DNA of 64,000 bases from an uncultured Sphaerochaeta sp. GTDB lineage: Bacteria > Spirochaetota > Spirochaetia > Sphaerochaetales > Sphaerochaetaceae. The stretch's first letter is position 1; every line of letters starts with the position of its first letter. The stretch spans positions 1,674,001-1,738,000 of the forward strand of contig NZ_OY781939.1 in NCBI RefSeq assembly GCF_963677315.1, in the 5' to 3' direction. Below are positions 42,938-52,241 of the stretch, piece after piece. The notes below the pieces were generated by a model that ran no database searches, was not told where the DNA came from, and saw nothing but the letters and a program-made list of their open reading frames with translations. A program made the translations under genes and the position numbers.

Positions 42938-43407
42938 TAGTTTCTTCTCGTGTGTTTCTTTACCATAATTACCTCGGTAATCCCCTCCTTGGCAAAGTCA
43001 GGAAGGGCCCCTACTCTCTGGTAGCCGTGCTTCTCATAGAACTGCTGTGCTCCAATATTGAATTCTGAGACAAGAAGAAACCAATTTTTCTTAAGATCGC
43101 GAGTCAGTTCTTCAAACTCCTTCAGGAGCAGGGTACCGACCCCTCTCCCTTGGAAGCTAGGGTCTACGGCAATGAAGCGAAGATAGGGGGCAGCGAGGAA
43201 TGCACCATGGGTATGTACCCAGGCAAACCCGGCAAGTCGGTCTTCCTCCTCAGCAACGAAGAGGAGGTTCCCCTCTTCATTGCGTGCCTTTGTCAATTTT
43301 CTGATCCAACCTTCTACCGTAAACCCGTAGGTCTTACCCAAGGGAAGATCCTTGGCAAGTTGTGCACATACAGGAATATCTTCTTCTTTAAGCTGACGTA
43401 TCTGCAT
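42937..43407 (-). CDS. GNAT family N-acetyltransferase
   Basis: A 156-residue acetyl-CoA dependent acetyltransferase. LRFIAVDPSFQGRGVGTLLLKEFE holds motif A (Q/R-x-x-G-x-G, here QGRGVGT), followed by FLLVSEFNIGAQQFYEKHGYQRVG, motif B. The substrate is unknown; operon context suggests an amino acid, peptide or amino sugar. Confidence 0.9.
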   Translation of the reverse strand: MQIRQLKEEDIPVCAQLAKDLPLGKTYGFTVEGWIRKLTKARNEEGNLLFVAEEEDRLAGFAWVHTHGAFLAAPYLRFIAVDPSFQGRGVGTLLLKEFEELTRDLKKNWFLLVSEFNIGAQQFYEKHGYQRVGALPDFAKEGITEVIMVKKHTRRN

Positions 43408-43412
43408 TTTTT

Positions 43413-44432
43413 TTATTTCTCCAGAATAAAGGGAGGTGTGGAGGCGAAGAGCTCGAGGAGTTTGGACGAGGGAGTGAGTTCCTGCAGAACACCAAAGGGA
43501 AGCTCATTCCTATAGGTCAATCCAGAGAACGGGTCGTCAGCAAGGAGTATTGGGCCATCGAGATCAATCCACCTACAGAGAGGTTCGAGCGTGAGGGCAC
43601 TGGTAACCGCGAGAGAGGACTCAACCATGCAACTGAGCAGTACATCGAGAGAATGCTTCTCAGCTTCCTCTATGAGCTTCTTAGCTGCCTGAGGGCCTCC
43701 ACTCTTCGCGAGTTTCACCACAATACCGCTGGCACTACCTGCATACCGCGTAAGGTCGTCCAGGGTCTGGACCGTCTCATCAAGAATAATGGGAATGTTA
43801 CTGAGCGAGGAGAGAACTTGCAGCTCTTCCGGGCTGCCTGCAATAGGCTCCTCTATCAGCTCGATATTTTGGTCTTGTAACTGCTCAATGATCGAACAAG
43901 CCTCTGAAAAGCTCCACCCTTGGTTGGCATCAAGGCGGATACGTAGGTCAGGGAAGCGTTCCCTGATCAACGTGATACGCTTCACATCATCGGGAAAGCC
44001 TGCCTTCAACTTAATGGTAGAGAACCCACAACCCGCAATATCATCCAACATGCGCTGCATGTCGGAGGTATAGGCGATGGTAAAGGAGGAGCCTCGTACG
44101 GAATTACTTTTTGGCTGATCGGGAGCCTTATCTTGCAAGCCAAGCATGGCTGTGGTGTATGCACAGGCACTCATGGTGTAAGAGAATGAATCGACCACAT
44201 CCAGTGTTTGGTTCTCTCGTATCATCTCTGGGGTAATGGTACGCTGCAAGTCCGCAAGGATCTGCTCTTTGGTAACCCCATAGTAGGGAACGACGGCAGC
44301 CTCCCCGTACACAGTCTTATGGTCTGTTTTGATTTGCAGGAACACATTCTCACGGTAGTCAGAACTACCGTGAGCTATATGGAAGGGAGTTTTCAGCATC
44401 AGCTTTGCAGGAACTGCGGTCACTTCAAGCAT
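43413..44432 (-). CDS. enolase-superfamily dipeptide epimerase (Ala-Glu epimerase type)
   Basis: A 339-residue muconate-lactonizing subgroup enzyme. TIKLKAGF holds the K-x-K catalytic pair; the metal ligands are at RLDANQG, ELIEEPI and ILDETVQ; VVKLAKSGG provides the second catalytic Lys. This is the pattern of L-Ala-D/L-Glu epimerases, which recycle the murein peptide. The ATG at 44432 follows GAGGAG and overlaps the oppF stop as ATGCTTGA; an earlier ATG at 44447 has no good site. Its neighbours make murein dipeptide the likely substrate. Confidence 0.88.
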   Translation of the reverse strand: MLEVTAVPAKLMLKTPFHIAHGSSDYRENVFLQIKTDHKTVYGEAAVVPYYGVTKEQILADLQRTITPEMIRENQTLDVVDSFSYTMSACAYTTAMLGLQDKAPDQPKSNSVRGSSFTIAYTSDMQRMLDDIAGCGFSTIKLKAGFPDDVKRITLIRERFPDLRIRLDANQGWSFSEACSIIEQLQDQNIELIEEPIAGSPEELQVLSSLSNIPIILDETVQTLDDLTRYAGSASGIVVKLAKSGGPQAAKKLIEEAEKHSLDVLLSCMVESSLAVTSALTLEPLCRWIDLDGPILLADDPFSGLTYRNELPFGVLQELTPSSKLLELFASTPPFILEK

Positions 44433-45438
44433 CAGAGGACTCCTCATACAACAAGCACGCTACCTGGTGGTTTCCCCCCTGTTCTTTCAACGCTGGCTTT
44501 ACTTCCTTGCACCTTGGCATGGCCTTCGGGCACCGTTCATAGAACGGGCAGCCAGATCGAACTGCTGACGGGGAGGGAACATCGCCTTTCAGAATCATTC
44601 GCTTCCTATTCTTTGCTGCAATGGGATCGGGAACAGGAACAGCAGAGAGCAAGGCCCTGGTATAGGGGTGCAAGGGGTTGTCATTCAGCTCCTTGCTGGA
44701 GGCCATCTCCACAATATTGCCCAGATACATGACAGCAATACGGTCACAGAAGTATTCAACAACCGAAAGGTCATGAGCGATGAAGAGGAAGGTAAGGTCA
44801 AACTCCTTCTGCAGGTCCTTGAGCAGGTTCAGGATCTGTGACTGGATGGAAACATCCAGTGCACTGACCGGTTCATCTGCAAGGATCAACTTTGGCCCCA
44901 AGGAGAGTGCACGGGCAATTCCGATACGCTGTCTCTGTCCACCGGAGAACTCATGCGGATAGCGGTTTGCGTAGATGGAAGAGAGACCACAACGCTCCAA
45001 GAGGGAGAGTGCTTTCTCTTTAATCTCTTCCTCACTCAAGGAGAGCAAGCCCTTCTTCACGAAGATCCTCATGGGCTCAGCGACAATGTCGATCGCACGC
45101 ATTCGGGGATCGAGGGAAGAGTATGGATCCTGGAAGATAATCTGAAGGTTCTGTCGCTCCTTAATTAAGTCACTCTCACTCAAGCTGGCAAGATCAACAC
45201 CGGAGAACAAGACTTCTCCACCGGTAATCCGCTCCAGGCGGGAGATTGCCAAGATGGTGGTAGATTTTCCACAGCCTGACTCTCCGACCAATCCCAAGGC
45301 TTCGCCTTGCTGGACGGTGAAGGAAATACCATCCACCGCTCGCACAGCTCCAACCTTTCTTTTGAAGATGATGCCTTTCTCTATGGGGAAATGGACCTTG
45401 AGGTCTCTTACTTCCAACAATGTCTCACGCTCTGCCAT
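44425..45438 (-). CDS. oppF: oligopeptide ABC transporter ATPase (OppF-like)
   Basis: A 337-residue ABC ATPase with GESGCGKSTT (Walker A), FSGGQRQRIGIARAL (signature) and LILADEPVSALD (Walker B), plus the C-terminal oligopeptide/dipeptide extension SGCPFYERCPKAMPRCKEVKP with conserved cysteines. The frame opens further, but the ATG at 45438 agrees with the family N-terminus and overlaps oppD by 14 bases. It pairs with OppD to power peptide import. Confidence 0.95.
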   Translation of the reverse strand: MAERETLLEVRDLKVHFPIEKGIIFKRKVGAVRAVDGISFTVQQGEALGLVGESGCGKSTTILAISRLERITGGEVLFSGVDLASLSESDLIKERQNLQIIFQDPYSSLDPRMRAIDIVAEPMRIFVKKGLLSLSEEEIKEKALSLLERCGLSSIYANRYPHEFSGGQRQRIGIARALSLGPKLILADEPVSALDVSIQSQILNLLKDLQKEFDLTFLFIAHDLSVVEYFCDRIAVMYLGNIVEMASSKELNDNPLHPYTRALLSAVPVPDPIAAKNRKRMILKGDVPSPSAVRSGCPFYERCPKAMPRCKEVKPALKEQGGNHQVACLLYEESSDA

Positions 45439-46432
45439 GCTTACTCTCCTCCGGATACAACCAACATGCGACGGTTCTCTCTCCCTCTGCCTCTTGAAGC
45501 ACAACCTCTGGAGGAAGCTTGGAAGCACAGATGTCCATCGCCTTATCACAACGGTCACGGAAGGGACAACCAGGAGGAAGGTTTGCTAGATCAGGAGGGG
45601 AACCCTTGATCGAATGGAGCCGCTGAGCACCCACGTTTCCCATACGAGGGATGGATTCAAGCAGCCCTCTCGTATAGGGGTGCTTCGGGCTCCCGAAGAG
45701 CGCCTCCACCCCAGCGCGCTCCACGATACGACCGGCATACATGACGCATACCTGGTCGCACATCTCTGCGATGACCCCCAGGTCATGTGTGATCATAATG
45801 ACCGAGGTCTGATACTGTTCCTTCTTCTCTCGGATGAGATCAAGGATCTGTGCCTGGATGGTAACATCCAGGGCAGTGGTCGGTTCATCGGCAATGAGAA
45901 TATCAGGGTTGCAGGAGAGCGCCATGGCAATCATGACACGCTGACGCATTCCCCCTGAGAACTGATGGGGATAACACTCAGCGCGCATCTCGGGGTCTGG
46001 GATGCCAATGATTCTGAGCAGCTCAATGGCCTGCTTCTTTGCCTCTTGCTTCTTCATCCCTTGGTGGAGCATCAAGGTCTCAGCAATTTGCTTCCATACC
46101 TTGATCACTGGATTCAAGGAAGTGAGCGGATCCTGGAAGATCATGGAGATATGCTTCCCTCTGATGGAAAGCATTTCGTTCTCGCTCACGCTGAGCAGGT
46201 CCTGGTCATGGAAGAGGACCTTCCCTCCGGTAATCCTCCCAGGAGGGTATTCGATCAGGCGGAGAATGGAGAGGTTGGTTACTGATTTTCCGGAACCCGA
46301 CTCTCCTACGATTCCCAGTGTTTGTCCCCGCTCCAGGTCAAAGGAAACCTTGTTTACTGCGTTGACGATACCACGTTCAGACTTGAACTCGGTAACCAGG
46401 CCTTCTACTTGTAAAATGGTTGTTTCATGCAT
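45425..46432 (-). CDS. oppD: oligopeptide ABC transporter ATPase (OppD-like)
   Basis: A 335-residue ABC ATPase: [13 protein letters not shown] (Walker A), [17 protein letters not shown] (signature), [14 protein letters not shown] (Walker B) and ITHDLGV (switch). The C-terminal [16 protein letters not shown] segment is that of the peptide/nickel subfamily. The gap to oppC is 12 bases. Confidence 0.95.
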   Translation of the reverse strand: MHETTILQVEGLVTEFKSERGIVNAVNKVSFDLERGQTLGIVGESGSGKSVTNLSILRLIEYPPGRITGGKVLFHDQDLLSVSENEMLSIRGKHISMIFQDPLTSLNPVIKVWKQIAETLMLHQGMKKQEAKKQAIELLRIIGIPDPEMRAECYPHQFSGGMRQRVMIAMALSCNPDILIADEPTTALDVTIQAQILDLIREKKEQYQTSVIMITHDLGVIAEMCDQVCVMYAGRIVERAGVEALFGSPKHPYTRGLLESIPRMGNVGAQRLHSIKGSPPDLANLPPGCPFRDRCDKAMDICASKLPPEVVLQEAEGERTVACWLYPEESKHGRA

Positions 46433-46444
46433 ACCCAGCGCCTC

Positions 46445-47281
46445 CTACCTGACGTTCCGTAGTCTCGGGTCCAGGATATCTCTCAGGCCATCACCCAAGA
46501 GGTTGAATCCTAAAACCAACAGGACAATGGCGAGTCCAGGATAGATTGCTGTCCACGGTGCAAACATCATGACCTTTCGGGCACTGCTGAGCATATTTCC
46601 CCAGGAAGGGTCCGGGGGTTGTACTCCAAGTCCCAGGAAGCTCAACGCCGATTCAAGCAATATGGCTGTTGAGAGCGACAAGGAGATCTGGACGATTAAG
46701 GGAGCGGTTATATTGGGCAGGAGATGGTGTCTCAGGATATAGGTCCTGCCAGCTCCGTTTGACTTCGCGGCACGGATAAACTCATTGCCCTTCAAGGCAA
46801 TGATTGATCCCCTGCTGATTCTTGCAAACTGAGGGATGTAGACAATACCAATCGCCAATACCACGTTATAGGTGTGTTCCCCCAGTATTGCCATGATAAA
46901 GATGGCGAGCAAGAGGGAAGGAAAGGCGAAGAGGATATCTGCAAAACGCATGATTGCATTGTCGGTCTTGCCTCCAAGGTACCCTGCCCACACGCCCATG
47001 AAGATGCCTATTACAGCACCCAAGGTAGTCGCACTCACACTGATGATGAAGGAGACAGAGGTCCCTTTCATGATTCTCGAGAGGACATCCCTCCCGAACT
47101 CATCGGTACCGAAGAGATGACCACTGGCGAGGGACGGTCCTTGCAGGACTTCCGCTGAGTTCATTGCAACCGGGTCGAAGGGCAACCAGAAGAGCGAGAC
47201 GATGCTCATCAATACATAGAGAAGAATGACGATGAGCCCTGCGAGTGCTATTTTGTTTCGTACAATTCTTGGTGTTTTCAT
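46445..47281 (-). CDS. oppC: oligopeptide ABC transporter permease (OppC-like)
   Basis: A 278-residue permease with about six spans and the EAA-loop segment ISRGSIIALKGNEFIRAAKSNGAG (quoted in part) that contacts the ATPases. SFLGLGVQPPDPSWGNML near the C-terminus is the DppC/OppC hallmark. The ATG at 47281 follows GAGGAGA and lies 4 bases after oppB; the frame opens 17 codons earlier but that would overlap oppB without a site. Confidence 0.94.
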   Translation of the reverse strand: MKTPRIVRNKIALAGLIVILLYVLMSIVSLFWLPFDPVAMNSAEVLQGPSLASGHLFGTDEFGRDVLSRIMKGTSVSFIISVSATTLGAVIGIFMGVWAGYLGGKTDNAIMRFADILFAFPSLLLAIFIMAILGEHTYNVVLAIGIVYIPQFARISRGSIIALKGNEFIRAAKSNGAGRTYILRHHLLPNITAPLIVQISLSLSTAILLESALSFLGLGVQPPDPSWGNMLSSARKVMMFAPWTAIYPGLAIVLLVLGFNLLGDGLRDILDPRLRNVR

Positions 47282-47285
47282 AGCA

Positions 47286-48248
47286 TCACTTCTCCTCATC
47301 AACCAATCGAATTCGGGGATCTGCCATTGCATAGACCAGATCCGTTACGAGATTGACCAATACAAAGAGGGATGCGATGACCAACATGATCGCCTGGATC
47401 ACTGGATAGTCTCTCTGGTTGATCGCATAGAGGGCCAGCCTGCCCATACCGGGAAGTGCAAATACTTCCTCAATGACAATCGAGCCACCAAGCAGGTATC
47501 CTGCATTGAATCCTGTTACCGTAATGACAGGAAGGATGGCATTTTTCAGTGCATGGATGATAATCACCTTCCTCTTGGGAAGGCCCTTGGCCTTTGCAGT
47601 TCTTACATAATCCATCTGCAGGACTTCCAGCATGCTGTTTCGTGTGTAGCGCATTACCACGGCTGCAAACCCAAATCCGATCGCAAGGGAAGGGAGGAAG
47701 AACATCTTCAGATTCTGGAGTGGGTTTTCGAACAAGCTGACATAGTTACCCATGGGTATCCAACCCTGCGAGGAAGAGAAGGCAATAACCAACAGGGCAG
47801 CGAGCCAGAACTGGGGCAAGGAGAGCCCTATAAGTCCTATGATCCTATTGAGGAAATCCCCAAAAGTATCTTGCTTTAGTGAGGAAAGTATTCCAAGCGG
47901 TATGCCAATAAGCAAGGCAAGTACTAATGAGTAAAGGGTCAGCTCCAAGCTGATCGGAAGCCTGCTGAGAATATCTGGAAGCACTGGCCGTCCGGTCCTC
48001 AGGGAATACCCGAAGTCACCCCGCATGATATCCCCTACCCATTCAACATAGAGTACCGGGATAGGTTTATCTTCCCCAAACAACCGTTTGAGTTGTTCCA
48101 TCTGTTCAGGAGTAGCCTCGACCTGGGTTCCCATGTACATCTGCAAAGCAGAACCTGGGATCAGACGGACCATGAAAAACACGATCAAGGAAACTCCAAT
48201 AAGTACTGGAATAAGCGAAAGCAGTCGCTTGACAATATATTTTCCCAC
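47286..48248 (-). CDS. oppB: oligopeptide ABC transporter permease (OppB-like)
   Basis: A 320-residue permease with about six spans. The N-terminal IVKRLLSLIPVLIGVSLIVF span, ILSRLPISLELTLYS, the EAA loop MLEVLQMDYVRTAKAKGLPK and the C-terminal VLVNLVTDLVYAMADPRIR are the usual blocks of DppB/OppB proteins. It is second in the operon after the binding-protein gene. Confidence 0.95.
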   Translation of the reverse strand: MGKYIVKRLLSLIPVLIGVSLIVFFMVRLIPGSALQMYMGTQVEATPEQMEQLKRLFGEDKPIPVLYVEWVGDIMRGDFGYSLRTGRPVLPDILSRLPISLELTLYSLVLALLIGIPLGILSSLKQDTFGDFLNRIIGLIGLSLPQFWLAALLVIAFSSSQGWIPMGNYVSLFENPLQNLKMFFLPSLAIGFGFAAVVMRYTRNSMLEVLQMDYVRTAKAKGLPKRKVIIIHALKNAILPVITVTGFNAGYLLGGSIVIEEVFALPGMGRLALYAINQRDYPVIQAIMLVIASLFVLVNLVTDLVYAMADPRIRLVDEEK

Positions 48249-48317
48249 AAAACACCTCTGGATGTCATACTGCAGAGAGACTCCTCCCCGCAGGAAGGAG
48301 TCCTCTGAAAATACTCG

Positions 48318-49865
48318 TTATTTTGTTACTTCAGCGTGTGTCACATAGAACAGGCTACCATTTCCTACGAGTTTGAAGCCTTCTACAGCGGGACTGGTTA
48401 CCTGATTCTCATTAGGAGAATACAAGAACACCAAGGGAACGTTTGTAGCGAGTACTTCCTGTACCTTGTCATAGGTAGCTTTACGCTCTGCAACAACCGT
48501 CTGCTCTCGCCCAAGGTCGAGCAGTCTATCAGTCTCCTTGTCAGCATACATGAAGTTATTTACTCCACCGGTACTGTGCAGGGAACGATAGAGGAAGCGG
48601 TCAGGTTCGCTGCTTCCACCGCGGAGCTCAACCATGGTACTGAAGTCACGTTTTACCCAACGGTCAATGTAATTACCCCATTCAACGACATCAAGGTTTG
48701 CTGTTACGCCGATGTTCTTCAGTTGGTCTTGAATGACCTGGGCAACTGCCAAGCCACCCTCATAGGTAGAAGAGCAAACTATGTCGAAGCTAAGCCCATT
48801 GGGATATCCTGCATCAGCGAGCAACTGCTTTGCCTTTGCATAGTCAGTCTTTCCAAGGGGAAGCTGCTCAGGGGGAATTGCCCAATATTTAGCGGAGATA
48901 GGAATCGGGCCGGTTGCGGCACCCATGCCATACTCAGCCATGGTCAGGATCTCGCTGCGGTCAATGGCGAGGGCGATAGCCTGACGGACGCGGATGTCAT
49001 CGAAAGGAGCTTTCTGGTTGTTGAAGCTGAATACCCTGACGTTCATTCCTGGCTTGCTCTTAACCACGACACTCTTGTCGGCGCTTGCCTGACGAATGGT
49101 AGCACCATCATTGATGGTTGCAATATCCAAGTTACCTGACTTGATTCCAGCCAAGAGAGAGGCTTCCTCAGGGATGACCCTGTAGATGACCTTCTCGGTC
49201 TTTGGAAGACCGGGTTCAAAGTATTCAGGATTCTTCACCAGCGTCATGGAGTTATCAACAACCCACTCCTCGAGCATGTAGGGACCGGTACCACAAACAA
49301 CTCTCTGCAGGTTCCCATTCTCTTCCACCACTTCGCGGGGGACAATGGAAATATTGTTGGACGTTAAAGCATCAAGCAATGAAGCCAACGGAGAAGAGAG
49401 CGTAATCTTCACCGTGTAGTCATCCATAACCTCGATGGTGTCGATCGTAGCAATATAGGAACGACCGGGAGCTGCGGTTGTAGGATCGAGTACACGTTCG
49501 AGTGAGTACTTCACATCGTCGGCAACCATCTCTCTTCCATTATGGAACTTGACACCCTTCTTTAGGTGGAAGATATAGGTCAGGTTATCTGGGATTTCCC
49601 AGGACTCTGCCAGATCAGGAACCACTTCCATGTTTTCATTGAGACGAACCAAGCGGTTGTACAGCAAATCGATTCTACGCATGGAGGAGAATGCGGTTAC
49701 GATATGGGGATCCAGTCCCACAGCTTCTTGGCTAACCCCGATGGTCAGGGTAGATGACTTTTGTGCTGCCGGAGCCTCCTCCTTCACACCTGCGGCAAAA
49801 GCAGAAGACATTGCAAAAACCAGCAATGCTACTGCACAGACCAAAAACAGATTACGTTTTTTCAT
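48318..49865 (-). CDS. oppA: peptide-binding lipoprotein-like protein, SBP family 5 (OppA-like)
   Basis: A 515-residue periplasmic binding protein. Residues 1-24 are a signal peptide (MKKRNLFLVCAVALLVFAM then SSAFAAG); no lipobox Cys, so probably cleaved by signal peptidase I. NLTYIFHLKKGVKFHNGREM is the family 5 signature, with DDVKYSLERVLDP and RQAIALAIDR following. AAGGAG stands 8 bases before the ATG at 49865; an ORF extension upstream is ignored. Peptide or muropeptide ligand is inferred from anmK and the epimerase in the same operon. Confidence 0.93.
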   Translation of the reverse strand: MKKRNLFLVCAVALLVFAMSSAFAAGVKEEAPAAQKSSTLTIGVSQEAVGLDPHIVTAFSSMRRIDLLYNRLVRLNENMEVVPDLAESWEIPDNLTYIFHLKKGVKFHNGREMVADDVKYSLERVLDPTTAAPGRSYIATIDTIEVMDDYTVKITLSSPLASLLDALTSNNISIVPREVVEENGNLQRVVCGTGPYMLEEWVVDNSMTLVKNPEYFEPGLPKTEKVIYRVIPEEASLLAGIKSGNLDIATINDGATIRQASADKSVVVKSKPGMNVRVFSFNNQKAPFDDIRVRQAIALAIDRSEILTMAEYGMGAATGPIPISAKYWAIPPEQLPLGKTDYAKAKQLLADAGYPNGLSFDIVCSSTYEGGLAVAQVIQDQLKNIGVTANLDVVEWGNYIDRWVKRDFSTMVELRGGSSEPDRFLYRSLHSTGGVNNFMYADKETDRLLDLGREQTVVAERKATYDKVQEVLATNVPLVFLYSPNENQVTSPAVEGFKLVGNGSLFYVTHAEVTK

Positions 49866-49901
49866 AAATTGACTCCTTTTGTTATTCTCATCTGACAAAT
49901 A

Positions 49902-51131
49902 TCAGAGTTGTTGCATGGTAATGGTTCCGAGGACCACTCTTCTCTTGGCTCCGGTTACCTTCGGAATATTGGAAGGTCTTCCCATCAGTGACTCATGCGC
50001 CATCAAGGCGAAGGCCATTGCCTCTCTGGCTTGGTCCGGTACTCCTACCTCATCTGATGGTTGTACGCTAATATCCTCTGGCAGGTAGCCCTTGATCATG
50101 GAGAGCAAAGTCTTGTTTCTCGCCCCTCCTCCACTGACCACTACGGTATCCAGTGTAGTTACAGGGAGCACGAAATCCGTGTATGAACTGGCAATGGTTT
50201 TTGCGGTAAAAGCGGTAGCGGTAGCTACCATGTCCTCAAAACTGAGATCCAAGGATTCCGCTTGTTTTAATACCTGTTCACTATAATCCGATCCATAGAC
50301 TTCACGACCGGTGCTTTTAGGGGGTTTCTTTGCAAAATAGGGGTCACTCATCATCTGGGCGAGCAATTCTTCAGATACCGTACCACGCGCTGCAATCGCA
50401 CCCCCATCGTCATATTGCTGCTCCCCGCTTGTACCAAGTGCAACTATCTGGTCGATGATCATGTTGCCTGGTCCGGTATCGAAAGCAAAGATTGCTTCCT
50501 CATCCCCTCCCTGTGGCAGCACCGTCACATTCCCGATACCTCCGATATTCTGTACAGCAATACCCTTCCCTTCCTGGTGGAAGAGCAGGTAATCGATATA
50601 GGGAGCGAGGGGAGCACCCTCGCCTCCTTCTGCCATATCGGCAGAGCGGAAGTCGGAGATGACAGGAAGACCGGTAAGAGTAGCGACCATCTGGGCATTG
50701 CCTATCTGCAGGGTTCCTGTAATGGCTAATGATCCTTCGGGTCCTGGGAAAGTTCTTGGAACTGGAGCATGCCACACGGTCTGTCCATGCATACCAATGG
50801 CAGCAATGGAGTCTTGTTCCACTCCACTATGCCAGATCAACCTGTTGACCGCTTCCCCGTTCCAGTGGGCAAGACCGAAGTGGGCAAAACAGAGGTCTTC
50901 AATGTCTGCAGCCCCTTTTACACAGAGGCGATTCACCATCGCTTTTACGTCATTGGTATAGGGAATTGCGACCTGGTCTTCCAAGGTCACTCTTTCTACA
51001 TGCCCTTCTGTGTCTGAGGTAATGGTCACGAGAACCGCATCAACACCATCCAAGCTCGTCCCCGACATGAGGCCGATAATTCGGTGGGTTGTCTCTTTCC
51101 TGTATCGATGAATCAAGTCGTTTGTGTTCAT
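49902..51131 (-). CDS. anmK: anhydro-N-acetylmuramic acid kinase
   Basis: A 409-residue ASKHA-fold kinase that phosphorylates 1,6-anhydroMurNAc with opening of the anhydro ring, giving MurNAc-6-P for MurQ. GLMSGTSLDGVDAVLV is the N-terminal phosphate loop; AIGMHGQTVWH, NIGGIGNVT, FDTGPGNMIID and VVSGGGARN follow as in the family. GAGAGG precedes the ATG. It heads the minus-strand operon and is divergent from murQ, which uses its product. Confidence 0.97.
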   Translation of the reverse strand: MNTNDLIHRYRKETTHRIIGLMSGTSLDGVDAVLVTITSDTEGHVERVTLEDQVAIPYTNDVKAMVNRLCVKGAADIEDLCFAHFGLAHWNGEAVNRLIWHSGVEQDSIAAIGMHGQTVWHAPVPRTFPGPEGSLAITGTLQIGNAQMVATLTGLPVISDFRSADMAEGGEGAPLAPYIDYLLFHQEGKGIAVQNIGGIGNVTVLPQGGDEEAIFAFDTGPGNMIIDQIVALGTSGEQQYDDGGAIAARGTVSEELLAQMMSDPYFAKKPPKSTGREVYGSDYSEQVLKQAESLDLSFEDMVATATAFTAKTIASSYTDFVLPVTTLDTVVVSGGGARNKTLLSMIKGYLPEDISVQPSDEVGVPDQAREAMAFALMAHESLMGRPSNIPKVTGAKRRVVLGTITMQQL

Positions 51132-51186
51132 AATCCTCTCGCTTCACCCAGTATATGACATATAATTTTAGAACGCAAATGTTTTT

Positions 51187-51229
51187 GAAATATTATTTCT
51201 TTACAACACACAACCAGAAGTGATACAGT
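51187..51229 (+). promoter_or_regulatory. murQ promoter region with possible MurR operator
   Basis: An inverted repeat GAAAT-ATT-ATTTC at 51187-51199 lies between the divergent anmK and murQ genes. It is followed directly by TTTACA (51200-51205) and, 18 bases on, TACAGT (51224-51229), a usable if weak promoter for murQ. RpiR-family repressors bind GAAA/TTTC-type palindromes, so MurR is the natural candidate to bind here. Confidence 0.45.
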
Positions 51230-51279
51230 GAAACAAATACCTTATACGTACATAACCGGACACCGGGAGAAAATAGCAT

Positions 51280-52227
51280 ATGCAAGTACCGATCACAGAA
51301 GAGACCTTGAACTCACTTACCACTGAACAGTGCAATACCAACACCTCCAACATTGATGAGCTCTCAGAACTACAAATTCTGCAGATCATGAATGATGAGG
51401 ATAAAACTGTCCCGTTTGTGGTAGAAAAACAACTTCCTGTCATTGCCTCCTTGGTATCTGATGTTGTAACGTCTTTCAGGAACGGCGGTCGCTTGTTTTA
51501 CATAGGAGCGGGAACCAGTGGACGCCTCGGGGTATTGGATGCTTCTGAGTGTCCTCCAACCTTTGGAGTACCAAGGACCATGGTCCAGGGTTTGATAGCA
51601 GGAGGAAAGGAAGCACTAGTTCGCTCCATTGAGAACGCGGAGGATGACTATCAGGAAGGAGTCAGGGAGCTACAGGCACTGCAATTCTCCAAGCAGGATG
51701 TATTGGTTGGCATTACCGCATCAGGACAAGCTCCGTATGTGATCGGTGCAATGGAATATGCAAAAAATCTGGGAGCAGTGGTTGGGGCTATCAGTTGTAA
51801 TGCAAAATCCCAGACATTTGCAGAGGCGCAGCATGCGATATTCTTGGATGTGGGACCAGAGGTAATTACAGGTTCCACCCGTCTTAAATCAGGAACTGCA
51901 CAGAAATTGGTACTCAATATGATTACCACTGCAAGTATGGTAAGGATTGGCAAGGTCTACCGAAATCTCATGGTTGATCTTACTCCAGTCAATAAAAAAC
52001 TGGTGGAACGCTCCAAGCGATTGATCAAACAAGCCACAGCGTGTTCCTATGAGGAAGCCAGTACCGCTTTTGAAGCATCTGGGAGAAGACCGAAACTTGC
52101 TATAGTGATGATATTGCTGGGAGTGGATGCTGAGACTGCCCGATCATTGGAGAGCCAATCCAGTGGTCCGATTTCAGAAATGATACGGCTCTACCACTCC
52201 AAACAATCTGCTGAGAACGACACATAG
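51280..52227 (+). CDS. murQ: N-acetylmuramic acid 6-phosphate etherase
   Basis: A 315-residue SIS-domain lyase that cleaves the lactyl ether of MurNAc-6-P to give GlcNAc-6-P and D-lactate. GAGTSGRLGVLDASECPPTFG is the sugar-phosphate site with the catalytic Glu, VGITASGQAPYVIGA follows, and GSTRLKSGTAQKLVLNMITTASM is the family signature (read in pieces). GGGAGAAAA precedes the ATG. It is followed after 14 bases by its regulator. Confidence 0.97.
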   Translation: MQVPITEETLNSLTTEQCNTNTSNIDELSELQILQIMNDEDKTVPFVVEKQLPVIASLVSDVVTSFRNGGRLFYIGAGTSGRLGVLDASECPPTFGVPRTMVQGLIAGGKEALVRSIENAEDDYQEGVRELQALQFSKQDVLVGITASGQAPYVIGAMEYAKNLGAVVGAISCNAKSQTFAEAQHAIFLDVGPEVITGSTRLKSGTAQKLVLNMITTASMVRIGKVYRNLMVDLTPVNKKLVERSKRLIKQATACSYEEASTAFEASGRRPKLAIVMILLGVDAETARSLESQSSGPISEMIRLYHSKQSAENDT

Positions 52228-52241
52228 GAAAGGGAGCATGC

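Noticed and set aside
48336..49139. 267-codon plus-strand ORF across oppA
   Set aside because: Antisense to the binding-protein gene, with no start signal or family match.
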